A stretch of DNA of 64,000 nt from Chimonanthus salicifolius (taxonomy: Eukaryota > Streptophyta > Magnoliopsida > Laurales > Calycanthaceae), in assembly GCA_013350335.1 (NCBI GenBank), contig CM023539.1, positions 16,306,302-16,370,301 of the forward strand. Direction: 5' to 3'. Positions within the stretch are counted from its first letter, which is position 1; every line of letters starts with the position of its first letter. Below, one piece after another: positions 10,640 to 22,075 of the stretch. A program made the translations under genes and the position numbers. A model generated the notes under the pieces. That model searched no databases. It saw only the letters and a list, made by a program, of their open reading frames with translations, and was not told where the DNA came from.

Positions 10640-11567
10640 AGGGTTCGGCCATGTAGTATGGCCGAACCCCATGGTAAATGGTTGATGATTTTAAATAGGG
10701 TTTAAAGTTTAAAGCCATGGAGAATGATTATGATCTTTAAGGTTGTAAATGATTAAATGTTGGAAAAATTTAAAGGGGTTTAAATGAGGAAAAATCATGG
10801 AGTGTGTGAATGAGTTTGTGGCCTCAAGAAGCATAGGAAAATTGTGAATCATGAACCATGGGTTCGGCCATGGTGTATGGCCAAACCCTATGGTGATGGA
10901 ATGATGAAATTAATGGTTATAAAAGTATGGAAATTAATGGAGGAAGTTAATGGTAATTAAGTGGATTTTTCTTTAGTATTTTAAACAAGGTTTAAATGGG
11001 TGGAAATGAAGTTTTTAAAAATAAAAACTATGGACCATGGGTTTGGCCATGGTACATGGTCGAACCTCATGGGGAGACTTTGAGAAAAATTTGGGGTCTT
11101 GGAACAATGGAAAATAAAATGGAATGATGGTTAAATTAAATGGACCAAAGTATATCTCATGATGATTATGAAAGGATGAGTTAAAAGTATATCTTAAATT
11201 CAGTTATGGTGGGACCAAATGAGGTGGAATGGACCCAAGAAACATAGGAAAAAGACATCATGGGTTCGGCCATGGTGTATGGCCAAACCCATGACCCATT
11301 TGTAGGTCATGTTATGGGCAAGAATGGGAATTATGTATGGGATTAAATGATTGGAAATTTAAGTAAATTAAGTGGCTGATCTTAGGGATATTATGTCATG
11401 GTCATTAAATCATTAATGGGACTAAGTATATGGATGAAGTATGGACCAAAAATATACATGGATGGAGGAAATAGTAAGTCATGGAAGTGTAGTGGTAAAA
11501 CCGTAATTATGGGCCACAATGAAGAACCATGGGTTCGGCCATGGTACATGGCCGAACCCCATGTAGG
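10640..11567. repeat. Five GGTTCGGCC inverted repeats
   Basis: At about 10641, 10861, 11039, 11264 and 11532. Each has arms of 9-12 bases around a 4-6 base loop. The copy at 11039 carries unequal arms (GGTTTGGCC with GGTCGAACC); the last is perfect. Confidence 0.88.
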
Positions 11568-12225
11568 TTGGACATGAACTTGGATACATTAAGATGATAT
11601 TATGAATAATTAAATGAAGCTTAGGGTTGCTGCCTTTTAGGCTCACAAAATTAGAATGCTTAATGGGCTACAATATGGAATTGTGCATATGTTTAAATCA
11701 ATGGAAATGAGGCTTAAGTTAAGGGCTGATTTTTGATAACCTTGTAACATAATTAGGGATCATTAATGGATCTAAGGTTGTGATCAGTTAGGGACTTAAT
11801 CATGGATAAAATATGGACTAATTTGGTAAATGTATAATAAGGTATTGGGACGTCACAAACGGTACGCAATCGGCGACCGGAATATCGAACGAAAATGTAA
11901 TGGGATGCTAAGCGGTATTCGATAGGATTTCTACCTTTTTGTAAGCCGTGGATTATGTGCATGTGATGGTTTCCTCGTTTTATTTCGATAATTATATGAT
12001 TTATTTTAAAATGGATTTTAAATGCTATGGATTATACTTTAATGCTATGGATGGTATTTTAAATGCTATGGATTATATTTTAATGCTATGGATGATATTT
12101 TTAAGGCTATGGATTATATTTCAATGCTATGGATTTTATATTAAGGATATGAATTATATATATACTACATAGCATAATGCACTTACATCTCATGCATGGC
12201 ATGGGTGGGAAAATAATGAAATCGG

Positions 12226-12421
12226 AGTCCATGCTCCGTCGGGGCGACCGAGAAGCAAACATGGGGATAGCCTGAGGTGCTATAACCGGAGTCCATGCTC
12301 CGTCGGGGCGACCGAGAATCAAACATGGGGATAGCTTGTTATGCTATAACCGGAGTCCATGCTCCGTCGGGGTGACCGAGAAGCAAACATGGGGACACCT
12401 TGACGAGGCTTTGCCGTCAAG
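12226..12421 (+). repeat. Three GC-rich LTR modules and a TTGACG hairpin
   Basis: Each unit contains GGAGTCCATGCTCCGTCGGG, in which GGAG pairs with CTCC, then GCGACCGAGAA.CAAACATGGGGA. The third unit is followed by CCTTGACGAGG and CCGTCAAGG, which form a stem. The unit length is about 66 bases. Confidence 0.85.
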
Positions 12422-12976
12422 GGGGATATGACATTTTATGATGATATGGATGATGGGTGGGACACATGACATAGGCACCCATGGCATGGCATTCATCATA
12501 TGGTTTTATTATATTGTTATCGGTATACTTGTTATAACTAATCCATATGCTAGCCCTACTCGGAGTCCTACTGGGCGCGTTGTCTAATGCCCTACTTCTA
12601 CCCTAGATGATGACGCAGGAGACGGCGGAAACGGTGGACGCGACGGGAGCCAAGCATAGGAGCTTGGGAAAGCGGCTACTTTGTTTATTTAAGTTTTATT
12701 TTGGAAAAGTTGTAATTTAAGTAGCTTAGCTTGTCGGCATGTAATAATTACTGTTTCTTGCTATGGTTTGGACTATACTCTGGACGTTATCATTTTGAGA
12801 CATAATTATGAACATAGGGGTATTTTAGTAATTTAATGATGTATCTTCCCTTCTATCTAAAAACTGGTATGATAGTCTCTATTATAATGTTTCGCATCTA
12901 ATTATATTCCGCGAGCTTACTTCCTACGCGTGAACCGTTCTTGTGGACTTCGTTCCGCGCACGAGTGGGGTTGGCC

Positions 12977-13012
12977 AGTTAAGGGCCGAGCTTTAGAAGC
13001 TCGGACCTAACT
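12977..13012 (+). other. LTR terminal stem-loop
   Basis: Perfect 8-bp arms CCGAGCTT and AAGCTCGG around TAG, plus outer AGTTAGG-type pairing. It is the strongest example in the window. Confidence 0.8.
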
Positions 13013-13414
13013 CAAGTCGTGACATCCGTGCCCGTTGTCACTTTTATTTCAGAAAAAAAAAAAATTAAACCTGATTTCGGTGAAAATGGGGCGGGCGTTA
13101 CAGGTCCGCCAATCAATTCCCATGTTTAGATCCAAATACATAGATCCTAAACATCTAAGTTTCCAAATAATTTCTCATCAACTTAAGTTTATACTTAGAA
13201 AGTCCACATTTAGAAACTTTCCAATTTCATGTTCCACCCATACTTGGAAAGTCCCTAAAATGGAAACTTCCTAAATTTATCATTTCCTAATCTTGGATCC
13301 ATAATCCCAAGTTCTTTCCATAAATAGGTCCTTTCTAAATTAAAGACTTTCCAATTTAATCCTACCTTCCAAAAATAATTAGCATACTTTAAAAATGCCA
13401 TTACAACTCCATGG

Positions 13415-14345
13415 GGTTCAGCCATACACCATGGCCGAACCCTATGGTTCATAAGGTTCTCTTTTAAAATCCATACATAGTATTCAATGGCTTTCATCAC
13501 TCACACTTCCATAAATAAATAGTTTCCAAACTTAATCTCCACCTTTCCATAATTGGAAGGTTCCTTACTTAATAATAATAGATCCATTATTGAACTAAGG
13601 ACTTAATTCATGGGGTTCGGCCAAACACCATGGCCGAACCCTATGGCATAAACTTTCCAAATTAATATCCCATTCCATAATTAGATGCTTTCCAAATTTA
13701 GCATGCAACCTTCCATATTTGGAAGCCTTCCAAATTTAACATGCAACCTTCCATTTTAATCTAAGATCCATAATTAGATAGCTTCTAATTTAACCAATCA
13801 AAACCCATCAACCATTCCAAAACAACTCCATTAAAAATAATTCATTTTAACAACCTTTCACATGGGGTTCGGCCATTGCACATGGCCGAACCCTATGGTC
13901 CACCTTTTCCTCCAATCTTTTATTTAAACAACAATGTTCTTTCCATGGGGTTCGGCCCTTCATCATGGCCGAACCCTATGGTTTAACCTTCCATTTAAAA
14001 ATAATTACATCTTCACCCAATCTTCTTCCATTTTAATCAAATAATTTCACTAACATCCTTCATGGTTTTTAATCCTCAAAACCATGAATTAACCAAAGTT
14101 CCTCCATGGGGTTCGGCCTTTCATCTTGGCCGAACCCTATGGTTCAACAACTCCTCTTTAAACCATTTAAAAATTATCCAACACCTCCCATGGTTTCCAT
14201 TATTCTAATCCATTAATTCAAACCAATGTTCTTCATTACATAATCCATCAAAACCCTTTTAAAAATCGTAAACCATTAACATCAAATTCACTAATAAAAC
14301 CAACACAACTCCATGGGGTTCGGCCATACACCATGGTTGAACCCT
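13415..14345. repeat. Six GGTTCGGCC inverted repeats
   Basis: At about 13415, 13614, 13865, 13949, 14108 and 14313, in the continuation of the solo LTR that starts at 7419. Loops vary (ACACC, TGCAC, CATC) while the arms stay largely constant. Confidence 0.88.
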
Positions 14346-14425
14346 ATGGTTCATAATCTTCCTCCAAAATTATTAATATCCTTTCCATTAAAAATAGCCA
14401 TAGTCCTTAAACAATTATCGAAATC

Positions 14426-14431
14426 ACTTAC
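14426..14431 (-). promoter_or_regulatory. Candidate 5' splice site in LTR
   Basis: GTAAGT on the minus strand after GAGTCGCGGAACCG. The last exon base is G, giving G|GTAAGT. Confidence 0.55.
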
Positions 14432-16216
14432 CGGTTCCGCGACTCCTTCGGTTATCTCTCATTTGATCTTTCTCTTCAATCCTTTTCTTTCCCTTTGCTG
14501 GCTGCCCTCCTTGGTGTTTGCCGTGAATGTGGATTGTGATAAAGAGGAAATTCAACTATAGAGGTAATGCCGTGCGCCCCTCTCCATGTATCTCTTTATA
14601 AGTTTCCAATTGGTTCCATAATTAGCTAATGGCGTGAGCCCCTTGTTGCCCTTTATAAATCCTTCTAATTAATCCTTCCTTAGATTAGAAAGTCTCATGC
14701 GCCCCATCCTTGTTGCCTCTTTTAATCTCCCATCGATCCTATCTTAGAAAGTGCTAAGAAAGATCATTCCCTATGCCATGTGTCCCTTGTTTCCCTTTAA
14801 AAATATGCCATTCGCCTCTTCCATTTAATCAAACTTAGACAATGCCGTGAGTCCTTATGGTTGCCTCTCTTGTATCTAATTTCCAATTAGTCCAATTCTA
14901 TACTTAGATAATGACACGCGCCACTTATCTCTTCCCTTTATAATTCCTCCAATTAATCCCTATTTAGAAGGTGGCATGCGCCCCTTCTCTCTTTCTTTTA
15001 TTAAACCTCTCTTGAATCCCAACTTAGATAAAGCAATGCCATGTACACCTTATGTTCATACCTCACATTCGGCCATGTATCTTTTCAAATTATTCATAAA
15101 TATTTTCTCAAGGTATTCTAGCATATTACATAGATATGCATATCACTTAGGCGCATAAACATAGATTTAATATCTATAATTCGGCCATGTAAAATTTATC
15201 GCATTCTTAATCCCTTTATGCGCATGCAATCTTCCAAATCCCTTATTTATTACTAATTAAATTTAACCCCATTTAATTTATTGAAAACAATTCCAAAACG
15301 GTCGGGTCTTAATTGGGCCAATGACCCAACTCTTTACCCAATTAAGATCCATAACTAATATTCACAAATTAAATGGATTATTTCCGTAAATATTTACAAT
15401 TTGAAAATCCGGGGTATTACAAGAATGTCCAAAAGTAAAGTCCAAACCATAGCAAATAGTCTAAGTTATTACAGTCCAACGAGCTAATTACTCAAATTAC
15501 ATTTCCATAAATAAAACTTAAGTAAATAATTCTAGCTCATCCAAGCTCTAAGCTTGGCTCCGATCACGTCCTTCACTTCCTCCATTTCCTGCACCATCAT
15601 CAAAGAGAGAAGTAGGGCGTTAGACAATGCACCCAGTAGGTACTCCGAGTATGGTCAACACATGGGTTAGTATAACAAAAACACATAGATATAAATAATA
15701 TCAAAATCATGCAAATCAATGCCATGCCATGGGTGTCATATGCCATGAGTCCCACCCATCATCCATATCACAATCACATAGTATTCCTCTTGATGGAAAA
15801 TGCACATCAAGGTGTCCCCACGAATGCCTTACGGACGCCCCGACGGAGCGTGGGTCTCCAGTTACATTTCAAACATAGTTTCCCTCTTGATGGATAATGC
15901 ACATCAAGGTACCCCCATGAATGCCTTACAGATGCCCCAACGGAGCGTGGATCTCCGGTTACAAATCAATCATACATCCCTCTTGATGGATAATGCACAT
16001 CAAGGTACCCCCACGAATGCCTTACGGACGCCCCGACGGAGCGTGGATCTCCGGTTACATTTCATCCCTCCCATGCCATGTATGAGATGCAAATGCAAAC
16101 ATGCTATGTAATAATACAAATCATAGCATTAAAATCCCATCATTAAGACATATCATTTGATACAAAAATAATTCAAGTAAAACATTCACATATACATATT
16201 CCATGGTTTTCAATGA

Positions 16217-16231
16217 GGTAGGAATCCTACC
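16217..16231. other. GGTAGGAATCCTACC hairpin
   Basis: Near-perfect 15-base palindrome, present at the same relative place in other LTRs (45795, 54073, 34082, 40593). It carries compensating changes at 59205. Confidence 0.65.
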
Positions 16232-16339
16232 AATGACCATATAACGCCCCGCCCTTTTTCACTCTGAGCTTTCCGAAAATCAGAGTCTATTTTTTTTTTA
16301 ATAAACAAAGAGTGATAGAGAGCAGGACGTCACGACACG

Positions 16340-16375
16340 AGCTAAGTCTGAACTTCTAAAGTCCGACCCTTAACT
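16340..16375 (-). other. LTR terminal stem-loop
   Basis: In sense orientation GTCGGACTT and AAGTTCAGAC pair around TAG, with G-U pairs on the RNA sense strand. Confidence 0.65.
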
Positions 16376-17345
16376 GGCCAATCCTATGTGTGCATGGACT
16401 AAGTTCATGAAAACGGTTCACACATAACAACATAAACATGCGGATTAAAATCATAACTGCGGAATTATAATAGAACCTAATTCTATTCCATTTTAGATAG
16501 CAAAGTACTCCAAGTCTTACCCATAATTAATATAACATCATTATCCAAATAAACATCCAACCATAGTAAAATATCTAAATTATTACATGCCCGAAGTCTA
16601 GTTACTCAAATTACAAAATTCATAAGTAACTTAATCAAAATAAACTTAAAGCATCCAAGCTTCTATGCTTGGCCCTTTTCTCCTTCCCCTCGTTTCCTAT
16701 ATCATCCACTAGGGTAGAAGTAGGGCGTTAGAACAACGCACCCAGTAGGTATTCCATTTAGGGCTAACACATGGTTAATACAAAACATATATAATAATAT
16801 CATAATGTCAAAAACCATATAAACCATGCCATGTCATGATGTCAAATGCAATGAGTCCCACCCATCACAAGTACATATAAGTACCCCCACATAGGTCTTT
16901 CGGATGCCCCGACGGAGTGTGGCCCCTCCGGTCTCTTCTTGATGGAAAAACACATCAAGGTATCCCACATAGGTTTTTCGGACGCCCCAACAAAGTGTGG
17001 CCCGGGCCCCTCTGGTTACATATCCTTCACTCCATGCTATGCATGAGATGCTAATGAAACACATGCTATTTTACATTGTAAACATAGCATTAAAACTCAC
17101 ATTTGAAACATATTCTTTACAACATAAATTCATCAAAATAAGATAAAAACATTGTACATAAACCTATGGTTTCAAAGAGGTGGAATCCTACCAAAGACCA
17201 CTAACGTGTCCTTGAGCTTTCGTCCGGTAACCACTCACGATCGTACACACCTTGTGAGCTCCCGTTACCTTATAATATATCAATCAATTAAACTATGTCC
17301 CATTTGATTTACAATAATGTCTAAGTCCATGAAATAAAACCTTGT

Positions 17346-18525
17346 GGGGTTCGGCCATACACCATGGCCAAACCTCACTTCCTTATTTTGGTGCCTTTCT
17401 TATAGTCCTTTGATCATTAATTTAAAACCAAGATCATACCCCTTTTTATTCATTAATCTAATCCTAAACAAATTAATCATCTAACATACATCAACCCTTA
17501 AATTCATCAGACCTTCCCCATGGGGTTCGGCCATACACCATGGCCGAACCCATGGTCTATTAATTTCTACTTAATTATCATATTGCCATCCATGGCCATC
17601 ATTCCATTATTCTAAACCTTCATACATTAAAACCGTAAATCATTCCCCATGGGGTTCGGCCATACACCATGGCCGAACCCATGGTCTATCATTTTCACTC
17701 TTATTTACAATTTTGTCATTGTTTCCATCATTGTTTCTTCATTAATCCAATCACTATATTAAGTCCATAACTGATCCATTAATGGTGTCATAAAACCCCA
17801 TATTACTCATTAAGTTGGTTCATGGGGTTCGGCCATACATCATGGCCAAACCCATGATATCATTGTTCCATCCTCCTTCTTAATTTATTTACAATAATAA
17901 ATCCATAATTGACCCATAAAATTGCTTCATGGGGTTCGACCATACACATGGCCGAACCATGATGTCTAAATTCCAATTACATCAATTACCATCCTTGAAT
18001 CCATAAATCAAGGTTCCTTCCTTTTTGATCCAAAAGTCCATCATTAATTTGTCTCTAAATTAATAACCATCTTCCATGGGGTTCGGCCATACACCATGGC
18101 CGAACCCTAGGGTTCATAATCTTCTCTTTAATAATCATTAAACAAAACCAATGTCCTTCCATTTAAACCCTTTTAAAACATACATAATATTCCATGGTTT
18201 TCATCATTCAAAATCCATTAATAATACCAATACACCTCCATATAAATCATAAATAACCTTTCACATGGGGTTCGGCCATACATCATGGCCGAACCCTATG
18301 ATTCATCTTTTCCTCCCATAAATCGAATAACCATGATCAAAGTCTTTGATGGGGTTTGGCCATACCTCATAGCCGAACCCATGGTTCATGGTTCTCATAC
18401 ATAAGTCCATTTACACCTTTTAAAATTATAAACATAACTCTATTATTTTCATCCTCCAAACTTCCATTAAAATCACCAAAGTCCTTCCATGGGATTCAGC
18501 CATACACCATGGCCGAACCCTATGG
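17346..18525. repeat. Nine GGTTCGGCC inverted repeats
   Basis: At about 17346, 17522, 17649, 17824, 17933, 18077, 18268, 18351 and 18488, spaced irregularly by roughly 85-190 bases. This is the densest array in the window. Confidence 0.88.
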
Positions 18526-18555
18526 TTCCTTTCTTTAAACAAAATTATCGAAATT

Positions 18556-18561
18556 ACTTAC
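18556..18561 (-). promoter_or_regulatory. Candidate 5' splice site in LTR
   Basis: GTAAGT on the minus strand after GAGTCGCGGAACCG, identical in context to the site at 14426. Confidence 0.55.
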
Positions 18562-19583
18562 CGGTTCCGCGACTCCTTCGGTTTTCCTTCGCTTGTTCTT
18601 GCTCTTCCAATCTTCTCCTTCTTTAGCCTTTTCCTCCTTCTTCATGATCTTTAGCTGAGACTGATCTTGATGAAACCCCTTGGTTTTGCTGTTGCCTCTC
18701 TTTGAATGTGTATGCCGTGCGCCCCTTCTTCCTTTCTTTTATCAACTTCCAATCGGTCCTATCTTGCTGAGATAGCAAGTAATGATTTCAGCCATGTAAT
18801 ATACATAGAAGTTGCCGTGCGCCCCTCTCGTAATTTAGCCACTTCCCTAGTATCACTCCTAACAAGGAAAGGACTCCTTTTAAAGAGGTTCTAGCACATC
18901 ATGCGCATATCTCATTGATATGCATATCTTCATACACGGCCATGCAACCTCTATTTCATTTTTTTCTTAGACATCTTCTTTATTTGGATTAGGCAATGAG
19001 ATGTCATTGCCTAATCCCAACTTATCCATGCGTGTGTGTCATCTTAGGACAATCCTAAAATCTTTCCATCAATACCTTCCATTCCAAGTCTCTTTATACC
19101 CATGACAATTAATCCAGATTCCTTATCTATATATATATTGCATTACCATTTTAATTCAGCCCCATTTAATTAGGCTTGAACCCACTTGGTGGTCAACCAA
19201 GTTAACCATGACCCATTGGGTCCAAATTGGGCATTTTGGCCCAAATAGCAACATTGACCCAATTAAATGTGCTTTACCCATTTACTTTAAATTGAACCTT
19301 ATACCATAACCGTTGGGTCCTAATTGGGCCATTGACCCAACACCTTACCCATCTAAGGTCCATAACCGTTAATTCACAATTAAAATGGCAAATTGCGTAA
19401 ATATTGATCACTTGGAATTCCGAAGTGTTACAGACCAAATAATGTGTCCTTGCGTTTTCGTCCAAAAACCGCTCACCGAATGTACACCGCTTGTGAGATC
19501 CCGTTACCTTATTACATATCAACAAATCAAACCAATACTCCATTTGATTTCCAACCATGTTTAAGTCCACAAACATGCCTCAG

Positions 19584-20708
19584 TGGGGTTCGGCCATACA
19601 ACATGGCCGAACCTCACTCACTTAGTTTTGGGTTCCTCTTTTTAGTCCTTGATCTTTTAATTAAATGTGGGTCCAAGATCCTTCCATTAGTTAATCATTT
19701 GCATTAATGAAAGCCCTAAATCCATAAGACATTTTCCATGCTTCAATCATACACTTAGGTCACTTATACATACCTAGATCCAAAAACATGATCTATGGGG
19801 TTCGGCCATACACCATGGCTGAACCCATGGTCCTTTAATTTCACCATTTGGCCATTATTTCCTTCCATAGGTAATCACCTAATTTACTTACCCATACTTA
19901 GGTCCATAAATCATTCATAAACATAGATTCATAATTAAATCCCTCCATTGTGCATTCCATCTCTTAAACATTTAATTTCTTCAACATGCATGGATCCACA
20001 ATGTCCATAAAATGGGTCATGGGGTTTGGCCATACAACATGGCCGAACCCATGATGTCATTTTTCATCATCTTTCTTAAATCATTTACAACATTAGATCC
20101 ATAACCAAAGGCCCTCCGTGGGGGGTTTAATCATACACTTAGGTTCATCATTTTCAATCATTATTTACCACATCTAAAACCTATTAACACTACCAACATT
20201 CCCCCATCATTTTCATGGTCCAAAACATCTAAGTTCATCAATATCTCTCCATGGGGTTCGGCCATACAACATGGCCAAACCCATGGTCCATGGTTCTTCA
20301 CCATTTACAATATTTGAGACCATTTAAAATCATTAACCTTCCTCCCTTATTTCCCTCCTTTAAAGCCCTTTAAAATCACTAACATACATCCATTTAAAAC
20401 CTTTTAAAATAATTAACACCCTTCCATGGGTTTGGCCATACAACATGGCCTAACCTTATGGTTCATGATTTTCTCTTATCCATCAAATACCAATGGTTAG
20501 ATCACTTGATGGGGTTCGGCCATACATCATGGCCGAACCTCATCCAATCCTTTTTTAGTCCTCATGATCCATATACATAAAAATCTAGGGTTTGGCCATG
20601 CAAGGGCCAAACCATGATCTTTGATCATATACCTTATCTTAGACATGCATGAGGTCCTTTCCATATATACATAACAATTAGGGTTCGGCCATGCAAGGGC
20701 CGAACCAT
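19584..20708. repeat. Eight GGTTCGGCC-type inverted repeats
   Basis: At about 19585, 19798, 20028, 20252, 20427, 20512, 20589 and 20683. The copy at 20589-20613 has arms GGTTTGGCC and GGCCAAACC. Its positional homologue in the LTR at 3380-6149 has GGTTTAGCC and GGCTAAACC, so both arms differ in step. Confidence 0.88.
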
Positions 20709-20930
20709 GATCCTTGACCATTCTCCATGTTTAAGCCATAGATACACAGTGTCCTTAATCATATCCATTAATCATATGGGTAACCCTAATCACCCTTCCT
20801 TTGTTCAATCCATCCCATTCCTTGGATGGATTTTTAAATCCATGTCCCATAATATTTTGGCCAACTCTCCAATCCAAAATGGGATGTTCTTTTTAGCCTC
20901 TTTTCTTACTTTAATAAAATCTTATCAAGT

Positions 20931-20936
20931 ACTTAC
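20931..20936 (-). promoter_or_regulatory. Candidate 5' splice site in LTR
   Basis: GTAAGT on the minus strand after GAGTCGCGAGATCG. The upstream purine-rich stretch (GAAGAAGAGG-type repeats) resembles splicing-enhancer sequence. Confidence 0.55.
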
Positions 20937-22038
20937 CGATCTCGCGACTCCTCCGGTTTCTTTTATTCCGACTTGCTCCTCCGATCTTCTCCTTCCTTAG
21001 CCTCTTCTTCCTTCTTCCTCCTTGACCTTCGGCCAAAGTGTGAGCTTGAGAGGGAGAGGGTTTAAGATGAAAACCCCAAGGAGATGGCTCAGCCTTGGTG
21101 AATGTTTGAGAGCGGGAGAGGAGGAGAGAATGTAAAATCCTTAGTCTTTTCTTGTTCAATGAGAGCGTCGGCCTTAAGTGAGAGGGAGAGAAGCTTGAGA
21201 TGAAAAAATGCTCTAAGTGTTTCTTGTCTTGAGAGGGGGATCGGCCATGAGAGAGAGGGAGAGAGTGAGATGAGATGAATGAGGTCAAAAGTCTCCTTTC
21301 CATTTTGTCTAGGGTTTGCTTGGGTCAGACTCCACCCTCATCAATGTGGAGTCTTCCCCATGAGCCCATTGACCAAACAAGGGAGTGCATGCCCTCCACA
21401 TGGCACATACCACTCCCATCCCCAACAGTTTTGGCTTGGTTTCCTTTGGTGGTTTGGTGGTTTCCATGAGATGGAACCACCACCTCTGCTTTGACCAATA
21501 CATGCCCTCCACCTAAGCTCTTGGTCTAGCCAAGGGGGTGCATGCCCTCCACATGGCACACACCACCCCCATCTCCAACGGTTTTGGCTTGATGGTTTCC
21601 TTTGGTGGTTTGGTGGTTTCCATGAGATGAAACCACCACCTCTCTTTTGACCAATGTATGCCCTCCACCTAAGCTCTTGGTCTAGCCAAGGGGGTGCATG
21701 CCCTCCACATGACATACCACCCCTATGTCCAATGGTTTTGGTTTCCTAGTGGTTTCCATGAGATGGAAACCACCCTCCTTGACTCACTCCATTTTCTATG
21801 TGACTCACCCCCATTTGACTCACCTTATTTTAATGTAACTCAACTCCCAACTCAAGCATTTATTTTATTTCCATCTAACTTAGGTGATTCAACTAAATAA
21901 TTTAATTCCACTTATTTCACTTGATTCACTTTAATTCATCTATAACTTGTAACACCCGCCCCTGTTCACCGTAAAATCAGAGTACATTTTTTTTTTTTTA
22001 AAATAAAAGTGACAAAGGGCGCGGACGTCACGACGCGA

Positions 22039-22075
22039 GTTAAGTTCCAAGCTTCTAAAGCCCGGCCCTTAACTG
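22039..22075 (-). other. LTR terminal stem-loop
   Basis: In sense orientation the arms are CCGGGCTT and AAGCTTGG around TAG. Two pairs are G-U, possible only in RNA of the sense strand. Confidence 0.72.

Larger units (their letters stand above)
8995..13102 (+). mobile_element. Solo LTR, 4.1 kb
   Basis: Flanked by perfect GGTCC duplications (8990-8994 and 13103-13107). It begins TGTAATAGCCCG and ends GGCGTTACA. It is the only plus-oriented LTR in the left block. Landmarks are W-box palindromes at 9420 and 9608, a purine-rich tract at 10110-10190, a GTAAGA donor-like site at 10397, five GGTTCGGCC repeats at 10640-11567, A/T-rich short repeats built on ATGCTATGGATT at 11990-12150, three GC-rich modules at 12226-12421, the CCAAGC hairpin at 12649, and the terminal stem at 12977-13012. 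Confidence 0.93.
7419..15421 (-). mobile_element. Solo LTR, itself interrupted
   Basis: Flanked by the target duplication AGAAT (7414-7418 and 15422-15426). It begins TGTAACGCCCC and ends GGTATTACA. Its own sequence is 7419-8994 plus 13108-15421, about 3.9 kb, split by the solo LTR 8995-13102. Landmarks are the terminal stem at 7528-7562, a module with repeated TTGATG hairpins at 8190-8500, GGTTCGGCC repeats at 8863 and 13415-14345, and a GTAAGT donor at 14426-14431. No internal region or PBS is attached, so it is a solo LTR left by recombination. Confidence 0.92.
16240..19432 (-). mobile_element. Solo LTR, 3.2 kb
   Basis: Flanked by perfect GACCA duplications (16235-16239 and 19433-19437). 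It starts TATAACGCCCC, so the expected terminal TG has become TA, and it ends GTGTTACA. Landmarks are the terminal stem at 16340-16375, the CCAAGC hairpin at 16648, two GC-rich modules at 16860-17025, nine GGTTCGGCC repeats at 17346-18525, and a GTAAGT donor at 18556-18561. It sits inside the LTR 7121-26204 and has no internal region. Confidence 0.92.
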
